Notes under the pieces: generated by a model | Database searches by the model: none | What the model was told of the DNA's origin: nothing | The model's input: the letters and a program-made list of their open reading frames with translations, nothing else | Translations under genes and position numbers: made by a program | Assembly (NCBI RefSeq): GCF_023206395.1 | Contig: NZ_CP066149.1 | Location: 1,426,001 to 1,490,000 of the forward strand | Direction: 5' to 3' | Source: Vibrio sp. ED004 | GTDB lineage: Bacteria; Pseudomonadota; Gammaproteobacteria; Enterobacterales; Vibrionaceae | DNA length: 64,000 nt | Shown: in pieces, positions 10,875-22,249 of the stretch | Layout: each line of letters begins with the position of its first letter | How positions within the stretch are numbered: the stretch's first letter is position 1

Positions 10875-13505
10875 ATGAACGAGAAATACGCCGCTCTCAA
10901 GAGTAACGTAAGCATGCTGGGACGCTTGCTAGGTAACACAATCCAAGATGCACATGGTGACGTTATCTTAGAGAAAGTGGAAACTATCCGTAAACTTTCC
11001 AAATCCGCCCGCGCAGGCAACAAAGCTGACCGTGACAGCCTAGTTGAAGAAATCAAAAACCTGCCGAACGAACAACTCACTCCTGTTGCTCGTGCATTTA
11101 ACCAATTTCTCAATCTCACCAACATGGCAGAGCAGTACCACACCATCTCTCGCCACTGTGAGGAGCATGTTTGCGAACCAGACGTGCTGCAATCTCTATT
11201 TTCCAAATTAAACCAGAATGACATCAGCAAGCTAGATGCGGCTCAAGCCGTTCGCGACCTGAACATTGAACTCGTTCTGACTGCACACCCAACAGAAATC
11301 ACTCGTCGCACCATGATCAACAAGCTAGTTAAGATCAACGAGTGTCTGTCTAAATTAGAATTAAGCGACCTATCACACAAAGAGCGCGTGAAAACCGAAC
11401 GCCGCCTAGAGCAACTTATCGCTCAAGGTTGGCACTCTGATGTGATTCGTCAGCAACGCCCAACACCACTTGATGAAGCGAAATGGGGCTTTGCAGTTGT
11501 AGAAAACTCTCTATGGGAAGCCGTGCCTGACTTCCTACGTGAAATGGATGGCCGACTTAAAGGTTATCTTGGTGAAGGCCTGCCGATCGATGCTCGCCCA
11601 GTACACTTCTCATCTTGGATGGGCGGTGACCGCGATGGTAACCCATTCGTAACGCACACCATCACTAAAGAAGTGCTGCGCCTATCTCGCTGGAAAGCTG
11701 CAGACCTTTACCTAGGCGACGTTAACGAGCTAATTACCGAACTGTCGATGACTAAGTGTAATGATGCGGTTCGTGAACTTGCAGGTGATGAACACGAAGC
11801 TTACCGTGCAATCCTGAAGAACCTACGTACTCTACTGAACAACACGCTAGAAGTGCTGGATGCAAAACTGCATGACACTGAGGTTCCTAAGAAAGAAACA
11901 CTACAGAACATCGAGCAACTTTGGACACCGCTTTACGCGTGTTACCAATCGTTGCACGAATGTGGCATGGGCGTAATCGCAGACGGTTCTCTGCTTGATA
12001 CTCTACGCCGCCTAAAAGCATTCGGTGTACACCTAGTTCGTCTCGATGTTCGTCAAGAAAGTACCCGTCACTCAGATGTGCTGTCTGAACTGACTCGCTA
12101 CCTAGGCATTGGCGATTACGACCAATGGAGCGAACAAGACAAGATTGCTTTCTTAACCAATGAATTAAGCTCTAAGCGCCCATTACTTCCTCGCGATTGG
12201 GAGCCATCTGAACAGGTTAAAGAGGTTTTAGACACCTGTAAGGTCATTGCTGATCAACCTCGTGAAGCCTTCGGTGCTTACGTGATTTCTATGGCTCGTA
12301 CTGCATCAGATGTACTGGCTGTTCACTTACTACTGCAAGAATGTGGTTGCCCTTACCGCATGGACGTGTGTCCGCTGTTCGAAACGCTAGACGACTTGAA
12401 CAACTCAGAAGCAGTAATGAAGCAGCTAATGAGCATCGACTTGTATCGTGGCTTTATCCAGAATCACCAAATGGTGATGATTGGGTACTCTGACTCAGCG
12501 AAAGATGCCGGCGTAATGTCTGCAGGTTGGGCTCAATACGATGCAATGGATAAGCTGGTTAAGGTTTGTGATGAAGAAGGCATTGAACTGACTCTATTCC
12601 ACGGTCGTGGCGGTACGGTTGGTCGTGGTGGTGCGCCAGCGCACGCTGCTCTTCTTTCTCAGCCACCTAAGAGCTTGAAAGGCGGCTTACGTGTAACTGA
12701 GCAAGGCGAAATGATCCGCTTTAAGCTTGGCTTACCAGACGTTGCTGTAAACAGCTTCAACCTTTACGCAAGTGCGATTCTAGAAGCAAACCTTCTGCCG
12801 CCACCGGAGCCAAAACAAGAGTGGCGCGACCTAATGGAAGTGCTGTCTCAAGTCTCTTGTGAGGCTTACCGTAACGTGGTTCGTGGCGAAGAAAAATTCG
12901 TACCTTACTTCCGTCAAGCGACACCTGAACTGGAGCTAGGCAAACTACCTCTTGGTTCTCGTCCTGCGAAACGTAATCCGAACGGCGGCGTAGAAAGCCT
13001 ACGTGCGATTCCATGGATCTTCTCTTGGAGCCAAAACCGTTTGGTACTTCCTGCATGGCTAGGCGCGGGTGAAGCGATTCAGTACTCAGTAGATCAAGGC
13101 CATCAAGCCCTACTTGAAGAGATGTGTCGTGAGTGGCCGTTCTTCTCTACCCGTCTAGGTATGTTGGAAATGGTGTACTCGAAGTGCAACATGGAAATCG
13201 CTAAGTACTACGACCAACGTCTTGTTGACGAAGAGCTATTACCGTTAGGTGAATTGCTGCGTGAACAGCTGCAAAAAGACATCAAAGCCGTGCTAAATGT
13301 TGAGAACAACGAGAACCTAATGCAGAGCGACCCTTGGGGACTTGAGTCAATCCGCCTACGTAACATCTACGTTGAGCCACTAAACATGCTTCAAGCTGAG
13401 TTGCTTTACCGTACTCGTAAGTGTGAAACACCACCAGCAGAGCTTGAAGAAGCGCTAATGGTGACGATTGCAGGCATTGCAGCAGGCATGCGAAACACTG
13501 GTTAA
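10875..13505 (+). CDS. ppc: Phosphoenolpyruvate carboxylase
   Basis: This enzyme carboxylates PEP to oxaloacetate to refill the TCA cycle. The protein has 876 residues, starting [16 protein letters not shown] as in E. coli. Signatures are [13 protein letters not shown] with the catalytic His, [23 protein letters not shown] and [14 protein letters not shown], and it ends in the typical RNTG. An ATG 33 bases upstream is in frame, but AGGA before 10875 and family homology favour this start. It stands alone with its own terminator, between argE and aphA. Confidence 0.97.
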   Translation: MNEKYAALKSNVSMLGRLLGNTIQDAHGDVILEKVETIRKLSKSARAGNKADRDSLVEEIKNLPNEQLTPVARAFNQFLNLTNMAEQYHTISRHCEEHVCEPDVLQSLFSKLNQNDISKLDAAQAVRDLNIELVLTAHPTEITRRTMINKLVKINECLSKLELSDLSHKERVKTERRLEQLIAQGWHSDVIRQQRPTPLDEAKWGFAVVENSLWEAVPDFLREMDGRLKGYLGEGLPIDARPVHFSSWMGGDRDGNPFVTHTITKEVLRLSRWKAADLYLGDVNELITELSMTKCNDAVRELAGDEHEAYRAILKNLRTLLNNTLEVLDAKLHDTEVPKKETLQNIEQLWTPLYACYQSLHECGMGVIADGSLLDTLRRLKAFGVHLVRLDVRQESTRHSDVLSELTRYLGIGDYDQWSEQDKIAFLTNELSSKRPLLPRDWEPSEQVKEVLDTCKVIADQPREAFGAYVISMARTASDVLAVHLLLQECGCPYRMDVCPLFETLDDLNNSEAVMKQLMSIDLYRGFIQNHQMVMIGYSDSAKDAGVMSAGWAQYDAMDKLVKVCDEEGIELTLFHGRGGTVGRGGAPAHAALLSQPPKSLKGGLRVTEQGEMIRFKLGLPDVAVNSFNLYASAILEANLLPPPEPKQEWRDLMEVLSQVSCEAYRNVVRGEEKFVPYFRQATPELELGKLPLGSRPAKRNPNGGVESLRAIPWIFSWSQNRLVLPAWLGAGEAIQYSVDQGHQALLEEMCREWPFFSTRLGMLEMVYSKCNMEIAKYYDQRLVDEELLPLGELLREQLQKDIKAVLNVENNENLMQSDPWGLESIRLRNIYVEPLNMLQAELLYRTRKCETPPAELEEALMVTIAGIAAGMRNTG

Positions 13506-13531
13506 TTAGTGATTACTACTATACAATAGAC

Positions 13532-13557
13532 AAAAGGTCGCCTAGTGCGACCTTTTT
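13532..13557 (+). terminator. ppc terminator
   Basis: AAAAGGTCGC pairs with GCGACCTTTT around CTAGT, followed by T residues, 27 bases after ppc. Confidence 0.85.
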
Positions 13558-13854
13558 ATTTCACAAAATAAGCAATACTGAGTTTTTTGTCAGTTTTTTG
13601 GGTTATTTTGTCCATGTATTCTACTTTATGCTTATTATTTAGATATACTACTGCTCCGCTGCGGAAACACTCCAAAAAAATAATCTGCAGCTTTTTGACC
13701 AATAAACTGGTCAACCTAGGTGATAAACGGCTTTGTAAGGTGACATAACCAACCGATGAGTTGGTGCTACTTAGACATAACCAATATAACGTGCCATTAG
13801 AAGCACACTTGTTGTTTAAGTATTTGTTTACTGTTTACCATTTGGATTTCAGAC
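13558..13854 (+). promoter_or_regulatory. Long aphA upstream/leader region
   Basis: No gene is supported here. The stretch has an AT-rich part (13600-13660), a hairpin with 7-base arms (TTGACCA and TGGTCAA, 13695-13714) and CTAGGTGA at 13716-13723. aphA is known to be repressed by LuxR/HapR-type regulators and activated post-transcriptionally by Qrr small RNAs. I could not pin a full LuxR palindrome. Confidence 0.45.
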
Positions 13855-14394
13855 ATGTCATTACCACACGTAATTCTAACCGTTTTAAGTACACGCGATG
13901 CTACTGGTTACGATATCACAAAAGAATTCTCCGCAAGCATTGGTTACTTCTGGAAAGCTAGCCACCAACAAGTTTACCGCGAGCTAAATAAAATGGCTCA
14001 GAACGACCAGGTAACTTGCGTGCTTGAGCCTCAAGAAGGCAAACCTGATCGTAAAGTTTACTCTATCACTGATGCTGGCCGTGGCGCGCTAGGTGAATGG
14101 TTTGAACAACCAACTGCACACCCAACCGTTCGTGACGAGTTCTCAGCTAAGCTAATGGCTTGTGCTGTACAACCTTCTGACGCTTACCGTGTACAACTTG
14201 CTGAGCTAGTAGAAGAGTCTCGCAAACTAGTTTCTCACTACCGTGAAATCGAAGCGGCTTACTACGCAACGCCATCAACACTAGACAAGCAAGCACGCCT
14301 TGAGCGTCTTACTCTTCGTCGTAACCTACTTATCCGTGAAGCATGGATTGTATGGGCTGAAGAAGTACTGCTTGAACTTGGCGCTCTTGCTTAA
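13855..14394 (+). CDS. aphA: AphA, PadR-family quorum-sensing regulator
   Basis: AphA is the low-cell-density master regulator in Vibrio, controlling virulence, biofilm and competence genes against LuxR/HapR. The protein has 179 residues, the standard length. Its N-terminal winged helix MSLPHVILTVLSTRDATGYD and GYFWKASHQQVYRELNKM match V. cholerae AphA from memory, and the C-terminal helical dimerisation arm contains ARLERLTLRRNLL. The only odd thing is a heptanucleotide tandem repeat starting four bases after the stop codon. Confidence 0.96.
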   Translation: MSLPHVILTVLSTRDATGYDITKEFSASIGYFWKASHQQVYRELNKMAQNDQVTCVLEPQEGKPDRKVYSITDAGRGALGEWFEQPTAHPTVRDEFSAKLMACAVQPSDAYRVQLAELVEESRKLVSHYREIEAAYYATPSTLDKQARLERLTLRRNLLIREAWIVWAEEVLLELGALA

Positions 14395-14397
14395 GTT

Positions 14398-14455
14398 AAG
14401 CTAGAAGCTAGAAGCTAGAAGCTAGAAGCTAGAAGCTAGAAGCTAGAAGCTAGAA
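14398..14455. repeat. Heptanucleotide tandem repeat (AAGCTAG)n
   Basis: About 8.3 uninterrupted copies of AAGCTAG run from just after the aphA stop to just before the terminator hairpin. The array is perfect and non-coding. Repeats of this kind vary in copy number by slipped-strand mispairing. Confidence 0.97.
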
Positions 14456-14459
14456 AAGC

Positions 14460-14494
14460 AAAAGGCTTGAACTCTTAGAGTCCAAGCCTTTTTT
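14460..14494. terminator. Bidirectional terminator between aphA and metF
   Basis: AAAAGGCTTG pairs with CAAGCCTTTT, extended inwards by ACTC/GAGT after one mismatch; T tracts follow on the plus strand and an A-rich stretch lies on the other side. The two flanking genes are convergent. Confidence 0.85.
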
Positions 14495-14566
14495 GTATCT
14501 ATAGGATTTGAAATTTTACAGCCAGAAGCTTTTTACAAGTGCTTAGGCTTTACTTCTAGACTTTGC

Positions 14567-15502
<936 letters not shown>

Positions 15503-15515
15503 TCAAATCCTCAAA

Positions 15516-15539
15516 CGACGTTTAGACGTCTATATGTCT
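15516..15539 (-). promoter_or_regulatory. metF: MetJ operator of metF, three met boxes
   Basis: Consecutive 8-mers CGACGTTT, AGACGTCT and ATATGTCT match the met-box consensus AGACGTCT at 6, 8 and 6 of 8 positions, in phase, 50-73 bases upstream of the metF start. Confidence 0.85.
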
Positions 15540-15656
15540 GTAGGATGTATTGAATACGATTTAATGTCAACAGATCCATTATGAATTTTTCTCAAGTAGA
15601 TCGTGAGTAAAACTCAAGTAGTTAGATGGCTCGCAAAGCAGAAATAATGTAGAAAA

Positions 15657-15688
15657 AAGGCTGAAAAACACATCGTGCTTTCAGCCTT
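15657..15688 (-). terminator. metBL terminator
   Basis: AAGGCTGAAA pairs with TTTCAGCCTT; the A tract at 15653-15658 becomes the T run on the minus strand, 75 bases beyond the metL stop. Confidence 0.8.
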
Positions 15689-15763
15689 ATTTATCTTAGT
15701 GAATAGTATGCCATTTAGACACTAAAACAATTGATCTAAGTATTAAACCAACCGATCTGAGTA

Positions 15764-18175
15764 TCAGAACAGACTAGACATTCTGTTTAGGTCTGATTGA
15801 ATTGCACCTGCCGTTACTTCACGACCGGCACCCGGGCCACGAATAACCAATGGATTATCTTTGTACCATTTGCTCTCAATCGCAAAGATATTATCGCAAG
15901 GCAGCAAGTTCGCTAGGGCGTGTTCTTTAGATAGGGCTTCAACGCCTACCGTTGCCTTACCATTCTTCTCTAAACGCGCTACGTAACGCAGAACCTTCTG
16001 TTGAGAGTGCGCTTTCTCTAAGCGCTCTGCCAACTCTTCACTCAGTACAGAAGCCTTATCAAAGAAGTCATCCACCGACAGATCTTGCAACTCTTCAGGG
16101 ACCAATGATTCCACTTTTACGTTTTCAGGCTCGATGTCTAAACCCGATTCACGAGCCAGAATCACCAGCTTACGCATTACGTCTGAACCATCGAGGTCAG
16201 CACGAGGATCAGGTTCAGTCAGGCCTTGTTGCCATGCTAAGTCAACCAACTCGCTGAACGGCACTGTGCCATCAAACTGTTGGAACAACCAAGATAACGT
16301 GCCCGAAAAAATACCAGACAACGCAATGATGTCATCGCCACTTTCACGTAGGTCACGTACCGTGTGGTTAATCGGCAATCCAGCACCCACTGTCGCGTTG
16401 TACAACCAATGACGGCTGATCTTCGCGAAGGCATCTTGCACCTGATGGTAGTACTCGCTTGATGCAGAGCCTGCCACCTTGTTGGCCGAGATCAAGTGAA
16501 TACCTTGTTGGGCGATTTGCAGGTATTTTGCTGCAAGTACAGGGCTCGCAGTCACATCCAGAACCACTGCTTCGTCATAACCTTGAATAGAGCCTAAACG
16601 CTCTAACCAATCGTTACCATTGTTGGCAATCGCTTCGTCGTCAAAGCGCTTACCTACCGAAGTCGCATCTATGCCTTGGTCATCGAACCAATAGGTTTGG
16701 CTATCAACCACCGCAACCAATTCAAAGTTCATTCCACGACGCTTTTCAAGTTCCGCTTTCTGCTCAGCAAACAGGCTTAACCAGCTTGAACCAATGTTGC
16801 CCTTACCACATAAAGCAATTGCAACACGCTTCTGCGCTTGGAATAGTTGAGAGTGAATGCCTTTCACTAGGCTTGAGGTTTCACTCTTACGAATCACTGC
16901 CACTAAGCTCAAGCCAGAGTTAGCTTCTGAGATGAACTCAACCGGCGAGCTCTTGAGCTGCTGGTAGAAACCGTAACAATGGTTCGGGTTCTTAGTTACG
17001 CCAGCTCCCACGGCAGCAATCAAAGAGAAACCCTCTTTAAGCTTAATCTCAGCTTCAATCGCGTGATCTTGTAGATATTCTAAAGCGCCACCAGCGATCT
17101 CTTCAGTGTAAGCAAGACGCAAACAGTGCTGATCCGGTTCAAGCTCATAAGCAAGAGGCTCAAGTTGAGCGCGCTTAAGCCCTTCAAGCACTTCGCTCTC
17201 TAGACGGTCGAAGTCATGCCCGTGACCAAACGTCAGCTGAACGATAAGCACTTCATCCAAGGAGGTAATGATTTTTGCACCACGACCCGATGCCAGTACA
17301 CGCTCTATCTGTGTAGAGCCCGCCTCTGGCTGGTAGCTGCAACGTAAGCTTAAGTCCATGGCACTTTGAGCCACAGGCTGTAGCGTTCGGCTGTGAAGCA
17401 CTGGAGCCGCTAGACGAGCAAGTTCACTCGCTTCATCAAGGCGAAGCAGAGGCAATAAACACGCATCCGAAACCAAACGAGGGTCTGCGCTGTATACACC
17501 AGCGACGTCACTCCAAATCGTTACGCGTTCAACCTCAGCCAATGCACCAATCACAGTTGCAGAGTAATCCGAGCCGTTACGGCCGAGTAGAACCGTTTCA
17601 CCTTCAGTATTTTGAGCCATAAAGCCAGTAATCACGACACGGCAATGTGCATGCTGCGCCAAGGCTTCTTTAATCAGAGGATAAGAACGTGCGCGGTCAA
17701 CTTCAGGTTGAGCACCCACTTCTGCACGCAAAAAGGCACGAGCATCTTGAGCTACCGCTTGTAAATCATGTTGGCACAACAAAGCAGCTAATAGACGTGA
17801 AGACCAAACCTCACCGTGTCCTAGAACTTGTGCTTTTTGCGCTTCGCTTAGAGGAGCAGTTAGCTCACCCAAAGCGGTGAATTCTTGTTGAATGGTGGCC
17901 GTTAGCTGAGCCGCAGACTCACCTTCAAGCAGCGCTTCAATCAGCTCAAGTTGGAACTGACGAAGTGCTTGCAAACATTCGTGGGCGATACGACCATCTT
18001 TGTCGAGCGCTTCAACAAACTCAATCAAGCGGTTAGTGGTTTTACCCGCTGCCGATACCACGACCAAGTCAGTGGCTGATGAGTATTCTCTAAGAATATT
18101 GACCACGCGTTGGTAACACTCAGGATTCGCTAAGCTGCTGCCACCAAATTTATGTAGCTGGCGAAAGGTTGCCAT
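15764..18175 (-). CDS. metL: Bifunctional aspartate kinase II / homoserine dehydrogenase II
   Basis: This protein catalyses the first and third steps from aspartate to homoserine for methionine. Its 803 residues are ordered as aspartokinase (HKFGGSSLANPECY at the start, later LLGRNGSDYSATV), a degenerate ACT-like linker, then homoserine dehydrogenase (ALCGKGNIGSSW dinucleotide site, SANKVAGSASS, GLTEPDPRADLDGSDVMRKL). The ThrA-type ligand signatures are not obvious, and location next to metB supports MetL. It begins 2 bases after the metB stop codon, so metBL is an operon under MetJ. Confidence 0.95.
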   Translation of the reverse strand: MATFRQLHKFGGSSLANPECYQRVVNILREYSSATDLVVVSAAGKTTNRLIEFVEALDKDGRIAHECLQALRQFQLELIEALLEGESAAQLTATIQQEFTALGELTAPLSEAQKAQVLGHGEVWSSRLLAALLCQHDLQAVAQDARAFLRAEVGAQPEVDRARSYPLIKEALAQHAHCRVVITGFMAQNTEGETVLLGRNGSDYSATVIGALAEVERVTIWSDVAGVYSADPRLVSDACLLPLLRLDEASELARLAAPVLHSRTLQPVAQSAMDLSLRCSYQPEAGSTQIERVLASGRGAKIITSLDEVLIVQLTFGHGHDFDRLESEVLEGLKRAQLEPLAYELEPDQHCLRLAYTEEIAGGALEYLQDHAIEAEIKLKEGFSLIAAVGAGVTKNPNHCYGFYQQLKSSPVEFISEANSGLSLVAVIRKSETSSLVKGIHSQLFQAQKRVAIALCGKGNIGSSWLSLFAEQKAELEKRRGMNFELVAVVDSQTYWFDDQGIDATSVGKRFDDEAIANNGNDWLERLGSIQGYDEAVVLDVTASPVLAAKYLQIAQQGIHLISANKVAGSASSEYYHQVQDAFAKISRHWLYNATVGAGLPINHTVRDLRESGDDIIALSGIFSGTLSWLFQQFDGTVPFSELVDLAWQQGLTEPDPRADLDGSDVMRKLVILARESGLDIEPENVKVESLVPEELQDLSVDDFFDKASVLSEELAERLEKAHSQQKVLRYVARLEKNGKATVGVEALSKEHALANLLPCDNIFAIESKWYKDNPLVIRGPGAGREVTAGAIQSDLNRMSSLF

Positions 18176-18177
18176 TA

Positions 18178-19359
18178 TTAACCCTCCCCTTCAGCGATAA
18201 AGCCTTGTGTCTTTTCAAACGCTTGCTTAAGGTCATCAATCAAGTCTTCAGCATCTTCAAGGCCAACAGAAAGGCGCAGTAACTGTTGAGAAACGCCCGC
18301 TTCTGCCAGCGCTTCTTCGCCCATCGCACGGTGAGTCATCGACGCTGGGTGGCAGATTAAGCTTTCCACACCACCCAGCGATTCCGCCAAAGAGAATAGC
18401 TCTAACTTATCAACAAAGTACTTAAGCGCTTCGAATGAACCTGCAAACTCAAAGCTCAGCATTGAGCCAAAGCCAGACTGCTGTTTCTTCGCGATATCAT
18501 GACCTGGATGTTCAGGAAGGCTTGGGTGGTAAATAGTGCCGACGAGATCTTGTTGCTGCAGAGACGCGAGGATTTCACGTGAGCTCTCTTCGTGAACTCG
18601 CATACGCGCACCTAGCGTACGAATACCACGTAGAGTCATGTAGCTATCAAATGGTGTGCCGGTCGCACCAATACAGTTGCCCCACCATGCTAGCTCTTCA
18701 GCGTGCTCTTCCGTTTTCGTGACGACAACACCACCAATAACGTCTGAGTGTCCGTTGATATACTTAGTGGTTGAGTGAATAACAAAATCTGCACCTAACT
18801 CTAAAGGCTTTTGGAACACAGGAGTCAAAAACGTGTTGTCGACAGCAACCAGAGCACCAACCTCTTTCGCTTTACGACAAGTTTCTGCAATATCAACCAC
18901 ACGAACCAAAGGATTCGATGGTGTTTCAATTAAGATCAACTTTGGCTTAAGCGCGATCGCCGCATCCAGTGCCGCTTGATCCGATTGATCAACGAATAGA
19001 ACTTTGAAGTCACCTTTCAGTGAGCGAGTGTTAAACAGACGGTAAGTACCACCGTAGCAGTCGTGTGGCGCGATAATAAGATCATCGCCACCTAAGAAAG
19101 CAGAAACCCATAAGTTTAGCGCCGAGGTACCACAGTTAGTGACCACCGCACCTTTGCCCGATTCAAGTTCAAACAGTGCCGTTTCTAATAAACCTCGGTT
19201 TGGGTTACCAGAACGGGTGTAATCGTACTTTGGCACTTCACCAAAAGCGGGAAACCCATAGTTAGTCGAAAGATAAATTGGTGGGACAACGGCATGGTGT
19301 TGCGTGTCTGACTCGATACCAGTACGTACTGCGATTGTTGCTGGCTTCCGGCTGCTCAT
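18178..19359 (-). CDS. metB: Cystathionine gamma-synthase
   Basis: This PLP enzyme joins an acyl-homoserine and cysteine to form cystathionine. The protein has 393 residues. It shows YDYTRSGNPNRGLLE, VTNCGTSALNLWV, VAVDNTFLTPV, and the PLP lysine in HSTTKYINGHSDVIGG. The Met at 19359, preceded by AAGGAAG, is preferred over a start 12 codons upstream. It is divergent from metJ and headed by a four-box MetJ operator. Specificity against cystathionine beta-lyase or O-succinylhomoserine sulfhydrylase rests on context. Confidence 0.94.
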   Translation of the reverse strand: MSSRKPATIAVRTGIESDTQHHAVVPPIYLSTNYGFPAFGEVPKYDYTRSGNPNRGLLETALFELESGKGAVVTNCGTSALNLWVSAFLGGDDLIIAPHDCYGGTYRLFNTRSLKGDFKVLFVDQSDQAALDAAIALKPKLILIETPSNPLVRVVDIAETCRKAKEVGALVAVDNTFLTPVFQKPLELGADFVIHSTTKYINGHSDVIGGVVVTKTEEHAEELAWWGNCIGATGTPFDSYMTLRGIRTLGARMRVHEESSREILASLQQQDLVGTIYHPSLPEHPGHDIAKKQQSGFGSMLSFEFAGSFEALKYFVDKLELFSLAESLGGVESLICHPASMTHRAMGEEALAEAGVSQQLLRLSVGLEDAEDLIDDLKQAFEKTQGFIAEGEG

Positions 19360-19460
19360 AGGTGCTTCCTTACAAGTTTTGCGTCTGAGAATCACAGCTG
19401 CTTGTCGGCATTTTGCGGCTGTGTTAGATATATGTTATTCACTTTACTTTCATAAACGTG

Positions 19461-19492
19461 AGACGTCAACACTTCTAGACGTCTATATGTCT
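19461..19492. promoter_or_regulatory. MetJ operator between metB and metJ, four met boxes
   Basis: Four in-phase 8-mers, AGACGTCA, ACACTTCT, AGACGTCT and ATATGTCT, match the consensus AGACGTCT at 7, 6, 8 and 6 positions. The array lies in the divergent metB-metJ region and can control both genes. Confidence 0.9.
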
Positions 19493-19567
19493 TTGCTTAT
19501 AGCGGTAAATCCCGCTAAAATCACCACTATTAATTTATTCTAACAACTAAAGTGATGAAGGTACGCA

Positions 19568-19888
19568 ATGGCCGACTGGAATGGTGAATACATAAGCCCA
19601 TATGCTGAGCATGGAAAGAAAAGCGAACAAGTAAAGAAAATTACAGTTTCTATCCCTCTAAAAGTGTTAAAGGTTCTAACTGACGAGCGTACTCGCCGCC
19701 AGATTAACAACCTACGCCATGCAACAAACAGTGAGCTACTGTGCGAAGCCTTTCTACATGCGTACACAGGCCAACCACTACCAACGGATGAAGACCTTCG
19801 TAAAGACCGCCCAGACGATATTCCTGCTGAAGTGAAAAAACTGATGACAGAGATGGGTATCGAGTTTGAAGCGTTTGACGAAGAATAA
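19568..19888 (+). CDS. metJ: MetJ, methionine regulon repressor
   Basis: MetJ is the ribbon-helix-helix repressor that uses S-adenosylmethionine as corepressor. The 106-residue protein matches E. coli MetJ closely: it starts [16 protein letters not shown], the DNA-contacting beta strand is [15 protein letters not shown], and [19 protein letters not shown] is the core helix region. It is divergent from metBL, whose operator contains four met boxes, so autoregulation is likely. It ends with a strong terminator. Confidence 0.97.
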   Translation: MADWNGEYISPYAEHGKKSEQVKKITVSIPLKVLKVLTDERTRRQINNLRHATNSELLCEAFLHAYTGQPLPTDEDLRKDRPDDIPAEVKKLMTEMGIEFEAFDEE

Positions 19889-19989
19889 AAACAACTCAGT
19901 CACTGCCTTCATTATTGATTCGCTCTAGCTGAACCCTATTGATCACATCGTGCATTGTTTTTATGACTGCGCTGTGAATGATAGACATA

Positions 19990-20020
19990 AAAAAACCGAC
20001 TCCAGATGAGTCGGTTTTTT
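19990..20020. terminator. Bidirectional terminator between metJ and the malic enzyme gene
   Basis: AAAAAACCGACTC pairs perfectly with GAGTCGGTTTTTT around a five-base loop. The genes on both sides converge on it. Confidence 0.9.
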
Positions 20021-20063
20021 ATTATTCTTTTGCGCTCAATTGAGCAGCAGCTATAAAAAGCTA

Positions 20064-21353
20064 TTACGCCATATAGTTAGCAGGCATCTCGATACGAGCA
20101 ACGCCAGACTCAACAGCCGCTTCTGCTACTGCTTTTGCTACGCGAGGAAGTAGACGTGGGTCCATTGGCTTAGGAATGATGTAGCCTTTACCAAATTCCA
20201 GTGCAGTTTCACCCGCCGCTACCAGTACTTCAGCCGGAACTTCTTCTTTCGCCAATTCACGAATCGCTTTAACCGCTGCCAGCTTCATTTCATCATTGAT
20301 TTCGCTTGCACGCACATCTAGCGCACCACGGAAAATGAATGGGAAACAAAGTACGTTGTTTACTTGGTTAGGGTAATCACTGCGGCCTGTACCCATGATA
20401 AGGTCAGAACGAACTTCATGAGCAAGCTCTGGCTTGATCTCTGGATCTGGGTTTGAACATGCAAACACAACTGGCTTATCAGCCATTAGCGTTAGTGCTT
20501 CAGCTGGAAGCAGGTTAGGACCTGATACACCCAAGAATAGGTCAGCGCCTTCGATAACATCTTCAAGCGTGCGCTTGTCAGTGTTGTTTGCGAACAGCTC
20601 TTTGTATTCGTTTAGGTCGTCACGACGAGTGTGGATCACACCTTTACGGTCAAGCATGTAGATCTTCTCACGCTGAGCGCCACACTTAATCAGTAGCTCC
20701 ATACACGCAACCGCTGCTGCGCCAGCACCTAGACAAACGATCTTACACTCTTCTAGCTTCTTACCTTGAAGCTCGATCGCGTTCAGCATACCTGCTGCTG
20801 TTACAATCGCAGTACCGTGTTGGTCATCGTGGAATACTGGTACATCACAACGCTCAATCAGACGACGTTCAATCTCAAAACAGTCTGGTGCTTTGATGTC
20901 TTCTAGGTTAATACCGCCGAATGTATCTGCAATGTTCGCAACTGTATCAACGAACTCATCGATTGTGCGGTGTTTTACTTCAATATCGATAGAATCTAAA
21001 CCAGCAAAACGCTTAAACAGTAGCGCTTTGCCTTCCATTACTGGTTTAGAAGCAATAGGACCAAGGTTACCTAGGCCAAGAATCGCTGTACCGTTAGAGA
21101 TAACAGCAACCATGTTGCCTTTACCTGTGTACTTATAGACGTTATCAACGTTCTGTGCGATCTCGCGAACAGGCTCAGCCACGCCTGGGCTGTATGCAAG
21201 TGCTAGGTCTTCTGCAGAGTTTGCAGGCTTCGTCAGTTCTACGGCAATTTTGCCTGGAATCGGGAACTCATGATAATCAAGAGCTTGCTGACGGAATTGT
21301 TCTTGAGGCGATAATTCTTGAGAGGATTGAGCTTGGCTGCTGTCTTCAGACAT
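20064..21353 (-). CDS. Malic enzyme (oxaloacetate-decarboxylating malate dehydrogenase)
   Basis: This enzyme converts malate to pyruvate and CO2 with NAD(P)+. The 429-residue protein has [41 protein letters not shown] with the metal Asp pair, the dinucleotide motif [15 protein letters not shown], and ACSNPDPE near the end. It lacks the C-terminal phosphotransacetylase-like domain of the 759-residue MaeB, so it is the short form common in Vibrio. Cofactor preference cannot be read reliably. It is monocistronic. Confidence 0.93.
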   Translation of the reverse strand: MSEDSSQAQSSQELSPQEQFRQQALDYHEFPIPGKIAVELTKPANSAEDLALAYSPGVAEPVREIAQNVDNVYKYTGKGNMVAVISNGTAILGLGNLGPIASKPVMEGKALLFKRFAGLDSIDIEVKHRTIDEFVDTVANIADTFGGINLEDIKAPDCFEIERRLIERCDVPVFHDDQHGTAIVTAAGMLNAIELQGKKLEECKIVCLGAGAAAVACMELLIKCGAQREKIYMLDRKGVIHTRRDDLNEYKELFANNTDKRTLEDVIEGADLFLGVSGPNLLPAEALTLMADKPVVFACSNPDPEIKPELAHEVRSDLIMGTGRSDYPNQVNNVLCFPFIFRGALDVRASEINDEMKLAAVKAIRELAKEEVPAEVLVAAGETALEFGKGYIIPKPMDPRLLPRVAKAVAEAAVESGVARIEMPANYMA

Positions 21354-21642
21354 AGGTGTAGGTTCCTAGGATATTATTATTTGGGGGATCTTGTTCATGT
21401 TAATGGATGTACTTCAAAGTTCCTAGGTGGTTGAAGCCTCTGTCTCATTAAAAAACGAAATTTCACTACTAATAAGACCAGTGAGCAGTTGAAATTACTA
21501 TCGCTTGTTGAACTTTCGTGCAGAATTTTGGTGACGAGTGATAAGCAAGGAATTGCCGTGCAATAGAATAAAGAGGCAACTGATCGTTACGAGAGATGGA
21601 TACTTTAATGGGAGTCAGTGATTTTACAAATTGCTGGCAACA
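21354..21642. other. Upstream region of the malic enzyme gene
   Basis: About 290 bases without a supported gene. It must hold the malic enzyme promoter on the minus strand; I see no clear operator. Confidence 0.4.
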
Positions 21643-21668
21643 AAAAAGGACACCGAAGTGTCCTTTTT
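21643..21668 (-). terminator. rpmE terminator
   Basis: AAAAAGGACAC pairs perfectly with GTGTCCTTTTT around CGAA. It lies 18 bases beyond the rpmE stop. Confidence 0.9.
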
Positions 21669-21686
21669 ATGTCTAAATAGCGAGAA

Positions 21687-21905
21687 TTACTTCTTGCTAG
21701 AAAGAGCACCGAAACGCTTGTTGAAGCGATCAACACGGCCGCCAGTATCTACGATACGTTGCTTACCAGTGTAGAACGGGTGACATTTGTCACATACGTC
21801 TAGGTGGATTGATTCTTTTGCTAGCGTTGAGTTGAACTCAAATGTGTTGCCGCAAGAACAAGTAGCAGTAACTGCTTTGTATTCTGGGTGGATTCCAGCT
21901 TTCAT
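21687..21905 (-). CDS. rpmE: 50S ribosomal protein L31, zinc-binding form
   Basis: L31 bridges the ribosomal subunits. The 72-residue protein begins [20 protein letters not shown] and keeps four zinc cysteines (CSC, then DVCDKC), so it is the C+ type that depends on zinc. Vibrios often also carry a zinc-free paralogue elsewhere. The gene is divergent from priA, as in enteric bacteria. Confidence 0.97.
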   Translation of the reverse strand: MKAGIHPEYKAVTATCSCGNTFEFNSTLAKESIHLDVCDKCHPFYTGKQRIVDTGGRVDRFNKRFGALSSKK

Positions 21906-22249
21906 GGGATAACCTCAAGTAGGCCGTGTCGCTATACGATTCTAAGCCGCACACCACACGTAGTTTAAAAAAGAAATAAAGACACCGCATTCGCACAATA
22001 GAGTGACGAAGCCATACCTTTAAGGCGCAGTATAGTAATGAATCTATAAGGCAGGATCAACTGATTTGATACATTTTTCACCAATTGTGTCTTTATTTCC
22101 TTTTTCAGAAGAAGCGTTGATTGAAATTTGGGGATGATAGATGTCTTCATGCGTTAGCTTGCCCTCTCTTATTCAAACTGCTCCTCGAATTTAACCGCCT
22201 TATCCTTTAGACTGTTCGCTCTCGTCAATTCAGATAAAGCCGTCCCTTT
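21906..22249. other. rpmE-priA divergent region
   Basis: These 344 bases hold no gene I can support. Promoters for both rpmE and priA must lie here. An AT-rich stretch near rpmE (21960-22120) is the likely rpmE promoter area. Confidence 0.5.
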
